DNA from: Panulirus ornatus
Lineage: Eukaryota > Arthropoda > Malacostraca > Decapoda > Palinuridae
Length of the DNA: 64,000 nt
Direction of reading: 5' to 3'
Assembly: GCF_036320965.1 (NCBI RefSeq)
Contig: NC_092249.1
Location: forward strand, 8,084,569-8,148,568
Positions 1 through 12,665 of this stretch are shown one piece after another. The translations under genes and the position numbers were made by a program. Below the pieces are notes generated by a model, which searched no databases, was not told the DNA's origin, and saw nothing but the letters and a program-made list of their open reading frames with translations. Numbering within the stretch: the stretch's first letter is position 1; each line of letters starts with the position of its first letter.

Positions 1-1376
<1,376 letters not shown>

Positions 1377-1755
1377 GCTGTCTGGACCTGAGCTGCCAAA
1401 ATCTACCATCATTACTTCTACTCCAGGTCTTACAGGGATGGATTAGGTGCACAACGCTGAAAAACAGTATCTTGCCACTTATCGTGTCAAACAATATGAC
1501 ACCAAGGCTGAAGGATTTTGAAAAATGCCCATTGGTCTAGCCTCTGACCGGTATACCTGCTTTCATAGTGTGGTATATCGATGACTAGCGACATCTCCTC
1601 CCATTTGCCATAATGAATTGTTATACTGATCTCATATTTTGGTGGAAATAACTATAAAGTGGAGTGACTGTAGTTATCAGAAAATTTATCTTACATTCCC
1701 TCTAGCCAACCTAACCGAGACGACGGAATTCGTACTGACCATTTCGAAATGCATC

Positions 1756-1826
1756 GGACGCCATTTGGTAAACATGCGATTTTCCAAGACGATCTTCGAC
1801 AATCGTATGTTTGCCAAATGGCGTCC
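1756..1826. repeat. 26-bp inverted repeat (hairpin)
   Basis: The left arm is 1756-1781 and the right arm 1801-1826, matching at 24 of 26 positions around a 19-nt spacer. The right arm (CCAAATGGCGTCC) recurs without the left arm just upstream of another copy of the same repeat family near 11351. This suggests that the hairpin belongs to the 5' part of the family annotated at 1827-1966. Confidence 0.7.
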
Positions 1827-1966
1827 TAGCTACGTCTCTTCGTTGTATTTGAACTGAGTGTTATATTTCTCTCTTGTGTCTCCCCTGATGAAGTGATTAT
1901 TACACGAAAGTGCACTTGGGAACTTATCGTGTTTCATTTTTCTCGTGGACTCTTAGAAATACATAC
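1827..1966 (+). mobile_element. dispersed repeat 'HH-family', copy 1
   Basis: First of six copies (others near 11350, 13640, 33690, 34046 and 38640). The conserved core runs CTGATGA (1885-1891), an ATTATTACAC segment, GAAA (1906-1909), the palindrome GTGCAC (1910-1915), then TTGGGAAC. The order CUGAUGA, stem II, GAAA, stem III, UH matches hammerhead ribozyme core elements. CUCCC before the core can pair with GGGA after it. The repeat ends in a segment resembling CGTGTTTCATTTT and runs directly into antisense LINE-A 3'UTR at 1967. The family has no coding capacity I can see. It could be a non-autonomous retroelement or part of a Penelope-like terminal repeat. Confidence 0.6.
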
Positions 1967-3341
1967 CTATACATTTCAACGTATACATATATATACATAC
2001 GTATACAGACATATACATATATACGTATCCATACTTGCTGCCTTCATCCATTCTCGTCGCCACCCCGCCACACATGAAAATGGCACCCCGATCCCCCCGC
2101 GCGAGCGAGATGTATTGCTAGGAAAAGACAACAAATGCCGCATTCGTTCACACTTAGTCCCAAGCTGTCATGTGTAATGCACCGAAACCACAGCTCCCTT
2201 TCCACATCCAGACCCCACAAAACTTCCCATGGTTTACTCCAGACGCTTCGCATGACCTGGTTCTATCCAATGACAGCACGTCGACCTCGGTATACCACAT
2301 CGTTCCAATTCACTCTAATCCTTGCACGCCTTTTACCCTCCGTCATGTTCAGGCCCCGATCGCTCAAAATCTTTTTCAATCCATCCTTCCACCGCTAATT
2401 TGGTCTCCCACTTCTCCTCGTTCCCTTCATCTCTGACACATATATCCCCTTTCTTAATCATTCCTCACTTATTCTCTCCATGTGACCAAACCATTTCAAA
2501 ACACCCTTCTCTGCTCTCTCAACCACACACTTTTTATTACCCTTTCATTACTTACTCGATCAAACCACCTCACACCACATATTGTCCTCAAACATTTCAT
2601 TCCCAACACATCCACCCTCCCCCGCACAACCCTATCTATAGCCCACGCCTCGCAACCATATAACATTGCTGGAACCACTATTCCTTCAAACATACCTATT
2701 TTTGCTCTCCGAGATAACGTTCTCGCCTTCCTCACATTCTTCAACGTTCCCAGAACCTTCGTCCCCCTCCCCCGGCCTGCGACTCACTTCCGCTTCCATG
2801 GTTCCATCCGCTGCCAAATCCACTCCCAGATATCTAAAACACTTCACTTCCTCCAGTTTTTCTCCATTCAAACTTACCTCCCATTTAACTTGTCCCTCAA
2901 CCCTACTGAACCTAACAACCTTACTCTTATTCACATTTACTCTCAACTTTCTTCTTTCACACACTTTACCAGAGTCAGTCACCAACTTCTGCAGTTTCTC
3001 ACTCGAATCTGCCACCAGCTCTGTATCATCAGCGAACAACCGACTCCCTTCCCAAGCCCTCTCATACACAGCAGACTGCATACTTGCCTCTCTCTCCAAA
3101 ACTCTTGCATTCATCTCCTTAACAACCCCATCCATAAACAACCATGGATACATTACGCACCCTTGCCGCAAAGCGACATTCACTGAGAACTTATCACTTT
3201 CCTCTCTTCCTACTCGTACACATGCCTTACAACTTGGATAAAAACTGTTCACTGCTTCTAGCAACTTACCTCTCACACTATATACTCTTAATACCTTCCA
3301 CAGAGCATCTCTATCAACTCTATCATATGCTTTCTCCAGAT

Positions 3342-3343
<2 letters not shown>
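1967..3343 (-). mobile_element. LINE-A copy, 5'-truncated and decayed
   Basis: Read on the minus strand, this copy runs from a (TA)n tract at 3344 through the C-terminal two thirds of a reverse transcriptase into a 3'UTR that stops at the HH-family repeat. The plus strand here matches the antisense of the other LINE-A copies, for example the ends seen at 6361-7560. The terminal LINE hairpin (GCTACCTCGC) is missing, so the 3' end is incomplete. The 5' edge lies exactly at the TA microsatellite. Confidence 0.85.
2686..3343 (-). pseudogene. LINE-A reverse transcriptase fragment
   Basis: Entering from the (TA)n tract, the minus-strand frame reads [16 protein letters not shown], then ALRQGCVMYPWLFMDGV, then LFADDTELVADSSEKLQKL, and KCFRYLGVDLAADG. 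These are RT palm motifs, with FADD as the catalytic aspartate pair. Compared with the copy at 62014, three codons are missing after WLF (the NLF of PWLFNLFMDG) and the frame shifts after DGTMEAEV, so the tail of the frame is out of register. The copy is inactive. The residues before MDLEKAYD in the open frame are microsatellite-encoded. Confidence 0.85.

Positions 3344-3438
<95 letters not shown>
3344..3438. repeat. (TA)n microsatellite
   Basis: About 95 bp of TA with one TTTA interruption near the right end. It directly abuts the 5' truncation point of the LINE-A copy on its left. Confidence 0.98.
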
Positions 3439-4066
3439 CTTTATTACCGTGTGTACAATACAGCCTTTGAATTTATACACATTCCCCAATTCACGTCTGA
3501 TATGTGTAGAGTGACAGATATCAGACTTTCACATTTACACAATCGTATCTTGATTTGATTCTCGACTTTACACGCATGATTAACCAATGATCGGCTTCAG
3601 CAACGGAGTACTTCAGCTCATTTTCAGGTCTGAAGTTACAGGTGTGTCTCTCTCGCTAACGTCAGGCGCTTTCTTGTGCTGTCAGCTGGGGAGACTTTGG
3701 CGTTGCGACCTGTATGTATATTTCCCCCTTGGAACACTAAACACATTCATCCTTTAATTACTCCCTTAATACCAGTTACACCCACGTCTTCCCTTGAGCT
3801 GAAGCTCATCAACGGAGGTAATTATACCCCTCTGGCGACATCTAATGTGATTTTAGCCCACGCTATTTTTCTCTGTTTTCTCGTGTCTTTTCTGTGACCC
3901 GGTCTGGCGTATCTGGTTAAGGGAGACTATATTTTGGGAAGGGTAAGACATATTTCTTATGATTTGTATCTTATGTTTTATATCTGAGAAGTTTCTGACA
4001 AAGGCATATGCAAGAAATGAGGCCTCATGATTGTAAAACTCCTTCTCTGTACTCTCTATATAGGTA

Positions 4067-4070
<4 letters not shown>
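3439..4070. other. unique sequence, nothing recognised
   Basis: Only short open frames. No motif, repeat or splice-bounded coding signal that I can identify. Confidence 0.4.
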
Positions 4071-4108
<38 letters not shown>

Positions 4109-4124
4109 AAGGCATAGGCTAGTG

Positions 4125-4175
<51 letters not shown>

Positions 4176-4259
4176 ATAGGAGTAAAGATTGGTACATACA
4201 GAAAAGGTTAAGAGACGGCGTAACACGAGTGTGAAACTCTCTTCCCGTAATACAAAAAT

Positions 4260-4336
<77 letters not shown>
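4071..4336 (+). mobile_element. SINE-D 3' half with CA/GT tracts
   Basis: An (AC)n tract (4071-4104) is followed by GGCATAGGCTAG, which corresponds to the GGCTTAGGCTGG end of SINE-D. Then come (GT)n (4122-4174), a conserved module (about 4175-4264, containing AAGAGACGG and TAACACGAGTGT) and another (AC)n (4265-4336). The same GT-module-CA order recurs at 16342-16500 and 57670-57829. The tRNA-like head is absent in this copy. Confidence 0.65.
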
Positions 4337-4340
<4 letters not shown>

Positions 4341-4538
4341 TAATACAAAAGAGACTGAAACAAAAAATAAAAGACACTCCAAATACAGACCAAAGCAGGA
4401 AAAAAAACGAGAGAGAAAAAAGATGGGATGCCATGCCTTAAAAAGGTCCAGATGCAGACTGCAACATGGAGACGCCAGAGGCAGCAGAACTTCCAAGAGC
4501 AAAGTTTTAATTAATCCAACGAGCCTGTTACCACAGGC

Positions 4539-4541
<3 letters not shown>

Positions 4542-4592
<51 letters not shown>
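4542..4592. repeat. (AC)n microsatellite
   Basis: About 51 bp of AC, followed by CGTGTGCGCGCGAGCGC. Confidence 0.97.
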
Positions 4593-4595
<3 letters not shown>

Positions 4596-4740
4596 TGCGC
4601 GCGAGCGCTAGGGCAGAGAAAGACATAGAACACAGAGTACTCGTAGAATTCGTGTGAGAAATGAGAAAACACTAAGAACAATTGAATGGAATAGTTGTGA
4701 TTATGATCATGATGTGATGATGATAGTAATAATGATAATG

Positions 4741-4989
4741 ATACTACTACTGCTACTACTACTACTACTACTACTACTCTTGCTCTTGCTATTACTACTA
4801 CTGCTACTGTTACTACTACTACTACTGCTACTACTACTACTACTACTACTGCTACTACTACTACTACTACTGCTACTACTACTACTACTACTTCTATTAC
4901 TACTACTACTACTGCTATTACTACTACTGCTACTGCTACTGTTACTACTACTACTACTGCTACTGCTACTACTACTACTACTGCTACTG

Positions 4990-5084
<95 letters not shown>

Positions 5085-5109
5085 GCTATTACTACTACTA
5101 CTACTGCTG

Positions 5110-5169
<60 letters not shown>
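4741..5169. repeat. (CTA)n trinucleotide array
   Basis: About 430 bp of CTA/ACT triplets with scattered CTG, CTT, GTT and ATT variants. Because the period is 3, several frames stay open (poly-Leu on plus; poly-Val and poly-Ser on minus). These are not proteins. A degenerate AT-rich triplet flank continues to about 5330. Confidence 0.97.
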
Positions 5170-5339
5170 TAACTACATATAATATTACTAATGTTGATAA
5201 TAATAACATTGTAAATACTGTTAATCAGTAGTAGTATTAGTAGTAATGATAATGATGGTATTACTGCTACTGCTATCAATAGTAATTATGATAATGACAG
5301 TAATGCTAATAATAATGATAGTAATGACAGTAGTGAAAA

Positions 5340-6058
5340 CTTTAAGAATTTCATCACAAAAGCAGTAACACCTGTGATTTTTCTATAGCTCAAGCTTCCT
5401 ATTCCCTGCAAAGGGAATGTGTGACCGTGTTACAAAATAGTTGTAAACTCGCATCAAAGTCCACACACAGTCATTAGTGATATAAAGCCTTTGATTCGGG
5501 GGTCCATTCCTTAACAGCCTTTCTTAAGGATAACGGTAGCATTTGCTTTCTTCCATTCCCTATACCACCACATTCCATTCTTGATAAGTCCTGACCAATA
5601 TCTTAATCTTCGTGTGGAGAGCTACTGGACGCTAGTGGCAATCCTCTTTGGACCATTTGTCTTATGTAAGCCAAGACACGAAGTCTGTTTACGTCGTTCC
5701 AAATTCCCTTCAACATCCCGTCTCTTCAGCGTGGATTGCTGTGATGCCCGCCCCTGCAAATACACTCCTCAAACTGCCATTTTAAAATCATTTGCGTATT
5801 CACTTGCTATCCGCAAGTCTCCTGCTCGAATCCCTTTTGCCTGATGAACCGATTCATAACCTACAATTTACTGATGATGATTTTTGGTAAAGTTTGGCTT
5901 ATTCCGGGGGCCTTAACCATGATTTTCTCTTCACAATTTCTTTCCTCTTCGTTCCTTATGTTCCTGTCTTCATTCCCTGTTGTCTGTGTCTTTCATACGC
6001 TGCTTCGCTGATGCACGCCTTATATATTCTCTGCTTACATTCCTTCACTATAGCAACG
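5340..6058. other. unique sequence, nothing recognised
   Basis: Open frames at 5581-5844 and 5894-6085 show no domain. The second one ends in the ATA-rich array. Confidence 0.4.
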
Positions 6059-6222
6059 ATAATGATAATGATAATAAAAAGATAGTAAATATAATAGTAG
6101 TAATAATAATATGAATAGTAATGGTAATAATAGTAATAATAATGATAATGATGATGATAATAATAATAATGGTAATAATAGTAATAATAATGATAATGAT
6201 GATGATAATAATGATAGTAATG

Positions 6223-6278
<56 letters not shown>

Positions 6279-6295
6279 TTTATATTTTATATATT
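6059..6295. repeat. ATA/ATG trinucleotide array
   Basis: AAT/ATG triplets become pure (AAT)n toward the right. The array abuts the antisense 3' end of a LINE-A copy (GTCGCTG at about 6305) and probably grew from that element's A+T-rich tail. Confidence 0.95.
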
Positions 6296-6849
6296 ATTAT
6301 ACTTTGTCGCTGACTCCCGCGTTAACGAGGTAGCGCAAGGAAGCGGACGAAAGAATGGCCCAACCCACCCACATACACATGTATATACATACACGTCCAC
6401 ACACGCAAATATACATACCTATACATTTCAACGTATACATATATATACACACACAGACATATACATATAAACACATGTACATAATTCATACTGTCTGCCC
6501 TTATTCATTTCCATCGCCACCCCGCCACACATGAAATAACTACCCTCTCTCCCCACATGTGCGCGAGGTAGCGCTAGAAAAAGACAACAAAGGCCACATT
6601 CATTCACACTCAATCTCTAGCTCTCATGTATAATGCACCGAAACCACAGCTCTCTTTCCACATCCAAGCCCCATAGAACTTTACATGGTTTACCCCAGAC
6701 TCTTACATGCCCTGGTTCAATCCATTGACAGCACGTCGACCCCGGTATACCACATCGTTCCAATTCACTCTATTCCTTGGGGGCCTTTCACCCTCTTCCA
6801 TGTTCAGGCCCCGATCACTCAAAATCTTTTTCACTCCAACTTTCCACCT

Positions 6850-7595
6850 CTAATTTGGTCTCCCACTTCTCCTCGTCCCCTCCACCTCTGACACATATAT
6901 CCTCTTGGTCAATCTTTCCTCGCTCATTCTCTCCATGTGACCAAACCATTTCAAAACACCCTCTTCTGCTCTCTCAACCACACTCTTTTTACTACCACAC
7001 ATCTCTCTTACCTTATTATTACTTACTCGATCAAACCACCTCACACCACATATTGTCCTCAAACATTTCATTTCAGCACATCCACCCTCCTCCGCACAAC
7101 TCTATCTATAGTCCACGCCTCGCAACCATATAACATTGTTGGAACCACTGTTCCTTCATACATACCCATTTTTGCTTTCCGAGATAATGTTCTCGACTTC
7201 CATACATTCCTCAACGCTCCAGGAACTTTCGCCCCCTCCTCCACCCTATGATTGACTTCTGCTTCCATGGTTCCATCCGCTACCAAATCCATTCCCAGAT
7301 ATCTAAAACACTTCACTTCCTCCAGTTTTTCTCCATTCAAACTTACCTCCCAATTGACTTGACCCTCAACCCTAGTGTACCTAATAACCTTGCTCTTATT
7401 CACATTTACTCTCAGCTTTCTTCTTTCATACACTTTACCAAACTCAGTCACCAGCTTCTGCTGTTTCTCACATGAATCAGCCACCAGCGCTGCATCATCA
7501 GCAAACAGCAACTGACTCACTTCCAAAGCACTCTCATCCACAACAGACTGCATACTTGCCCCATTTGTTCCCATTTGTTCCCTTGTCTTTCGCAC
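6850..7595 (-). pseudogene. LINE-A RT C-terminal remnant, frameshifted
   Basis: The minus-strand frame from 7595 contains LLFADDAALVADSCEKQQK, KCFRYLGMDLVADG and MLYGCEAWTIDRVVRRRVD. It then breaks at about 7070 by loss of a base and resumes in another frame as MKCLRTICGVRWFDRV, VLKWFGHMERMSEERL and GTRRSGRPN. The latter part is the conserved C-terminal domain of this LINE, absent from the window-truncated copy at 62014. One frameshift and the internal deletion make it non-functional. Confidence 0.85.
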
Positions 7596-7619
7596 TTTAT
7601 TTACCTCTTTCTAAAACAT

Positions 7620-7970
7620 CTGTTTATTCTCCCTAAAATTTAATGATACTCTCTCACCCTAACTCTCATTTGTCCTCTTCTTCACCTCTTGCACCATTCT
7701 CTTGACCTCCTGCCTCTTTCTTTTATACATCTCCCGGTCATTTGCATTAGTTCTTTGCAAAAATCATCCAAATGCCTCTCTCTTCTCTTTCACTAATAAT
7801 CTTACTTCTTCATCCCACCACTCACTACCCTTTCTAATCTGCGCACCTCCCAAGCTTCTCATGCCACAAGCATCTTTTGCGCAAGTCATCTCTGCTTCCC
7901 TAAATACATCCCATTCCTCCCCCCACTCCCCTTTATTTTCAGTACACATAACCACAGTCGTAACAGCATA
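7620..7970 (-). pseudogene. LINE-A endonuclease-RT linker remnant
   Basis: On the minus strand the segment matches the region at about 62370-62710 of the intact copy: GEEWDVFREAEMTCAKDACG, then KGSEWWDEEVRLLVKEKREA are readable. It lies upstream (in element orientation) of the internal deletion and is cut off at the TA tract. Confidence 0.75.

Positions 7971-7972
<2 letters not shown>

Positions 7973-8002
<30 letters not shown>
7973..8002. repeat. (TA)n microsatellite
   Basis: About 30 bp of TA directly at the 5' truncation point of the minus-strand LINE-A copy. Confidence 0.97.
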
Positions 8003-8005
<3 letters not shown>

Positions 8006-8077
8006 GTCGGTATGACTCTTAGCAATGTACACGCTTAACTTATCGGTATGACTCTAAGCAATGTACACGCTTAACTT
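8006..8077. repeat. 36-bp tandem duplication
   Basis: Two units (8006-8041 and 8042-8077) beginning TCGGTATGACTC differ at one position (CTT versus CTA). This is a young duplication beside the TA tract. Confidence 0.95.
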
Positions 8078-8627
8078 ATTTACCTGGACTCGGGTTCAGT
8101 TCTTTGCCAGTTAAAACACTTCGCAAGAAGTTTAATTTGAATGATGCACTATAACTGGACTGGTGATTGAAATTGCTGTTGGATTACACAGGCTAATATA
8201 CCCAGCCAATTACCACGCTGCTGCGAAATCAGTTTAAAAAAGTTCCCCGGTGTAATTGGATTTGCTGTTCCCTGCAATCCTAGTTCAGTAAAAGATAAAA
8301 ATTGGGGGGGAGCAATCCGCTTAATCTATTTTCTTTTGCACCCTGATTTATTCGGCGTTGTATTGTGTCAGAAGATGTATTTCCGCTTCCCCTATAAAAA
8401 AGAAATGTACATTGTATTTCTAGGCCTGAAGGCCTATCAATTGACGGTGGTTATTAGCTGATAAATGGCCGTTAAGGCTGTTTAACGTCAAGCCCGAAGG
8501 GCTATCAACTGCCAGGGGACATTAAGCTACTACATCCATCAACTGAAAAAATCTTGATCACCTTCTTCAGGTGTTTAGGATGCTCGTAAGGTCACAGTCA
8601 CTCTCAATATACATGTGCCTTAAAGTA
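8078..8627. other. unique sequence
   Basis: No coding signal. Two similar phrases (CCTGAAGGCCTATCAA near 8427 and CCCGAAGGGCTATCAA near 8492) lie about 65 bp apart, perhaps an old duplication. Confidence 0.4.
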
Positions 8628-10067
8628 GAGATAGAGAGATGCTCTTTGGAACGTATTAAGAGTATATGGTGTGGGAGGCAAGTTGCTAAAGGCAGTAAAA
8701 AGTTTTCATCGAGAATGTAGGGCAGGTGTACGAGTAGGAAGAGAAGAAAGTGATTGATTCCCAGTGAATGTGGGTTTGCGGCAGGGCTGCGTAATATCTT
8801 TGTGGTTGTTTAATATGTTTATGGATGGGGTTGTTAGGGAGGTGAATGCAAGAGTTTTGGAGAGAGGGGCAAGTATGCAGTCTGTTGTGGATAAGAGGGC
8901 TTTGGACGTGAGTCAGCTGTTGTTCGCTGATGATACAGCGCTGGTGGCTGATTCGGGTGAGAAACTGCAGAAGCTGGTGACTGAGTTTGGTAAAGTGTGT
9001 GAAAGAAGAAAGCTAAGAGTAAATGTGAATAAGAACAAGGTTATTAGGTACAGTAGGGTTGAGGGACACGTCAATTGGGAGGTAAGCTTGAATGGAGGAA
9101 GTGAAGTGTTTTAGATATCTGGGAATGGATTTAGCAGCGGATGTAACTATGGAAGCAGAAGTGAGTCACAGGTGGGGGAGGGAGCAAAGGTTCTGGGAGG
9201 GTTGAAAAATGTGTGGAGGGCGAGAACATTGCCTCGGAAAGCAAAAATGGGTATGTTTGAAGCAATTTTGGTTCCAAAAATGTTATATGGTTGCGAGGCG
9301 TAGGCTATAGATAGGGTTGTGCGGAGGAGGGTGGATGTGTTGGAGATGAGATGTTTGAGGACAATATGTTGTGTGAGGTGGTTTGATCGAGTAAGTAATG
9401 AAAGGGTAGGAGAAATGTGTAGTAATAAACAGAGTGTGGTTGAGAGAGCAAAGAGGTTGTATTGAAATGTTTTGGTCACATGGAGAGAATGAGTGAGGAA
9501 AGATTGACAAAGAGGATATATATGTCAAAGGTGGAGGGGAACGAGGAGAAGTGGGAGACCAAATTGGAGGTGGAAGGATGGAGTAAAAAAGGTTTTGAGC
9601 GATCGGGGCCTGAACATGCAGGAGGGTGAAAGGCGTGCAAGTGAATTGGAATGATATGGTATACCGGAGTCAACGTGCTGTGAAGTGTCTGGGGTAAAAT
9701 ATGGAATGTTTTTTTTGGGCCTAGATGTGGAAAAGGAGCTGTGGTTTCGGTGCATTACACATGACAGCTAGAGACTGAGTGTGAACGAATGTGGCCTTTG
9801 TTCTTTTCCTAGCGCTACCTCGCGCGCGTGTAGGGGGAAGGGGTTGTCATTTCATGTGTGGCGGGAAGGCGACGAGAATGGCTGAGGGCAGCAAGTATGA
9901 ATATATACAAGTGTATAGATGTATTTGTCTGTGTATATATATGTATGGATACATTAAAGTGTATAGGTATGTATATCCGCGTGTGTGGGCGTGTATGTAT
10001 ATACATGAGTGTGTGGGCGGGTTGGACCATTCTCTCCTCTGTTTCTTTGCTACAAAGTATGATAAAA

Positions 10068-10070
<3 letters not shown>
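8628..10070 (+). mobile_element. LINE-A copy, 5'-truncated, full 3' end
   Basis: Begins inside the RT domain (GATGCTCT, equivalent to 63358 in the intact copy) and continues through the RT C-terminus, the GATCGGGGCCTGAACATGCA region and the 3'UTR. It ends near GGTTGGACCATTCTCTC with a decayed terminal hairpin, followed by (TA)n. Internal stops and frameshifts show it is dead. Confidence 0.88.
8638..9600 (+). pseudogene. LINE-A RT fragment
   Basis: The longest intact stretch (8764-9114) reads MNVGLRQGCVISLWLFNMF, SQLLFADDTALVADSGEKLQ and RRKLRVNVNKNKVIRYSRVE, i.e. RT motifs with an intact FADD, before a short deletion removes the EKLEEVKCFRYLG junction. A TGA replaces the Trp codon just before the fragment (ESD-stop-FPVN). 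Downstream the C-terminal domain continues in other frames (GCEA, then a TAG in place of the next Trp codon). Confidence 0.85.

Positions 10071-10139
<69 letters not shown>
10069..10139. repeat. (TA)n microsatellite
   Basis: About 70 bp of TA at the 3' end of a sense LINE-A copy. Confidence 0.97.
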
Positions 10140-10141
<2 letters not shown>

Positions 10142-11335
10142 ATATTATGGAAATAATTATCTTCAACACTTGCGCCACATTTCTCGCGGATACATCGATT
10201 TTAATTAGAGTTTTCGCAATTATTGAGGATCGAAGAAACTTGCAACTTGAAGTACTGTAAAAAGTTCCTGAATTTTAACTTATGAGAAGGAAGATGGAAA
10301 GACGTGAGGTGAGGCGTTTTCTCTCAATCTTTGGTTAGACATTTTGTCTTGGGAGCCACTGTGATGATATCCCAAGATATTATGAGAATCAACGAAGCTA
10401 ATGAATCTTAGTTTTTGACAGAGGCGACCCAAGAGTCGCCAGCAGATATCAACAGAGGCCTTAACATTCCCCAGACAAATCCGACATATTTCAAGCACCG
10501 AATTCGATGCTCAGAACAACGCTTCCTCCTCCGCTACTGTTACTATACAGTTTCGAATCCCTTCATGGGAATTCAAAGGACATTTACGAATATCATTATA
10601 TAAAGTACATCTCACAGACTAGCCCTATTGAGACTGCAGATACTATTGGACCATTAACAACTCAAAAAAACCAAACACAGAACCCCCCCATCTCTCACAC
10701 ATCACTCACATCCATTCTCACTACCTCACACAAATTTTCAGACCATCCCTCACTGACTCAAAAGGCTCATCTCCTCACCTCATCACAGTCCAAAAAATAC
10801 GATTCCTGACATTTTATTTTCCCCAGTTCCATCACCTGGCCTCCGGTATTGACCCAGACCATCCTGGGCAACAAACACACCCTCTCCACTGCAAGGTAAA
10901 CAGTGAGCTGTTTTTCCTTCGTCTCAGACGATATTTGTAGCTGCCTCGGTCTACACTGGTCTATGGCCAGCCGTAGAACAGGAGTTCTTTACCTCCAGGG
11001 TTTTCTGTTTTCAGTTCAGTATATGATCAGCCTTGAGGTAGGACGCATGTAGCCCTTCGTCTGTCTTATATTTGATCATGTATTTCGCCCAGGGTTTCAG
11101 GTCTTAGTGTTTAGTTTCTCTGATTGCGATCTGTGACCAGTCCATCGGAAGACTGTCCCAGTACGCCAAGAATGCGTTTTGTCTTTTCAAATTTCGTGTT
11201 TCATGGAGTGAAATGATATTCGTGATATTCGTTTTATCCTTAAATGTAAGAGTTTAAAGAAGTTAAATGATTCCACACGTATTCATTTCCACCTATACGA
11301 CATCTCCCTGCAAGTTGAAAGTGGTAAGACCTTAC
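10140..11335. other. unique sequence, nothing recognised
   Basis: Short open frames on both strands without recognisable domains. No tandem or family repeat seen. Confidence 0.4.
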
Positions 11336-11339
11336 AAGT

Positions 11340-11490
11340 GATTTGTTTACCAAATGGCGTCCTAGCTACGTCTCTTCGTTGTATATCAACTGACATATAT
11401 TTCCTTCTTGTATCTCCCCTGATGATGAGATCATTACATGAGAGTGCACTTGGGAGTGTATCGAGTTCCATTTCCCGGTGGTAAGAACGG
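11340..11490 (+). mobile_element. HH-family repeat, copy 2 (degenerate)
   Basis: Shares CCAAATGGCGTCCTAGCTAC with copy 1, then CTCCCCTGATGA (core 11419-11425), AGTGCAC and TTGGGAG. The GAAA box is GAGA (11440-11443), so any hammerhead fold would be inactive. CTCCC and GGGAG remain complementary. Confidence 0.65.
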
Positions 11491-11499
11491 AAACTATAT

Positions 11500-11615
11500 A
11501 CACAAAGCCTAAGCCAGGTACTCAATTTATCGACAAACCCCGAGGGGAGGATGAAGAGCTGGATTAACTGTGTAACGACTGACGAAGTCAGCACTCGAAC
11601 CTGCTCGTTCTGTAT
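11500..11615 (-). mobile_element. SINE-D fragment
   Basis: The reverse complement contains the SINE-D landmarks GGCTTAGGCTTTG, TTATCGACA-type (GTCGATAAA) and the ATCCTCCCCTCGGGG block, with GGTTCGAGTGCTG as a weak B box. It is diverged and lacks a clear A box. Confidence 0.55.
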
Positions 11616-12160
11616 CACATTTTCTGCTCATATATCAACCCTCTCTGAATGCCAATAATCTAAACATCAACACTTTACTGTAAACATAATTGCATCTCGC
11701 CATTGTCAATATTTCCATCCACTTGCACACGTTTTCTATACATAATTCCTTTTTTTCCCCTCTCTCTGAATCCTTCCCACTTCCCTCCCGGGCCAATATC
11801 ACGGTCAGAAAATGTCTCCCTTCATATTTAGCAGCAAGTTTTCAGTGGCAGTGTTTTCCTTTCCTCCACACATCTCCCTCCCCCTTCCTGATTACTTCCA
11901 TGTGTCGCCCTCGCTAATGACACTTCTGTCCTCGTCACTTCTCTCGTCTATCTTTTCCACATGATTATCACCCTCGTTATCCTTCCCTATCTCTGTTTAT
12001 CTCCCTCCCTACACGGTGGAGTATTTCAGGGCGTTTGTGCTTCGCACACCACTCTCCTCCTCCACCAACACCACCTCCACCACCACCACAATCTGTACCA
12101 CGGGAGCACCATTACCTATGGTGGATGTCTAGGATGGGGACTTTTTGCTCCAGGAGCCCC
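11616..12160. other. unique sequence, nothing recognised
   Basis: Pyrimidine-rich on the plus strand. No coding or repeat signal identified. Confidence 0.35.
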
Positions 12161-12164
12161 TGCT

Positions 12165-12660
12165 TGGTGAACTGGCTGACTGGTTGTTCTGGCTGACTCG
12201 TTGGTCCAATGTCTGACTGCTTTGTGAACTGGTTGACTGGTCGGTGAGTTCCTTAACTGGTTGTTGAAATGGCTGACCTGTGTTGTTGAGCTGTTTGACT
12301 GGTTAGTGAGGTGACTGAGCGTTTGTTGGAATGGTTGGTAAGCTCCCTGACTGGTTGATAACTTGGCTGATTGGTTGATGGGCTGGCTGACTGGTTGATG
12401 AGCTGGTTGGTAACTTGGCTCACTGGTTGATGAGCTTGTTGGTAAGCTCCCTGACTGGTTAGTAACCTGGCTGACTGGTTGATGAGCTGGCTGACTGGTT
12501 GATGAACTGTCTGATCGGTTGGTGAGCTGGCTGAGTGGTAGATGAGTTGTTTGACTGGTTGATAAACTGGCTGACTGGCTGGAAAACTGGTTGATAAACT
12601 GGCTGACTGGCTGGAAAACTGGTTGATAAGTTGGACTGACATCTGACTAAATGGTTAAGT
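12165..12660. repeat. degenerate tandem array (GCTGACTGGTTGAT)
   Basis: About 500 bp of variants of GCTGACTGGTTGATGA in alternating orders. The period is loose, built of ~14-bp and ~20-bp sub-units. The frame open on the minus strand (12253-12642) is a product of the array. Confidence 0.85.
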
Positions 12661-12665
12661 GTCTA

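Larger units (their letters stand above)
6296..7972 (-). mobile_element. LINE-A copy with internal deletion
   Basis: The 3' end lies at the left (minus-strand hairpin and GACAAAGTATAATAAT tail). The complete 3'UTR, the RT C-terminus and a linker region follow rightward, ending at a (TA)n tract at 7973. Relative to the copy at 62014, roughly 870 bp are missing: the sequence passes from the region equivalent to about 62715 directly to that equivalent to about 63585, removing the RT fingers and part of the palm. A CAAATGGG repeat at the join suggests a deletion by short homology. Confidence 0.85.

Noticed and set aside
4654..5279. Poly-Leu, poly-Val and poly-Ser frames
   Set aside because: Translation of a CTA trinucleotide array; no flanking coding sequence.
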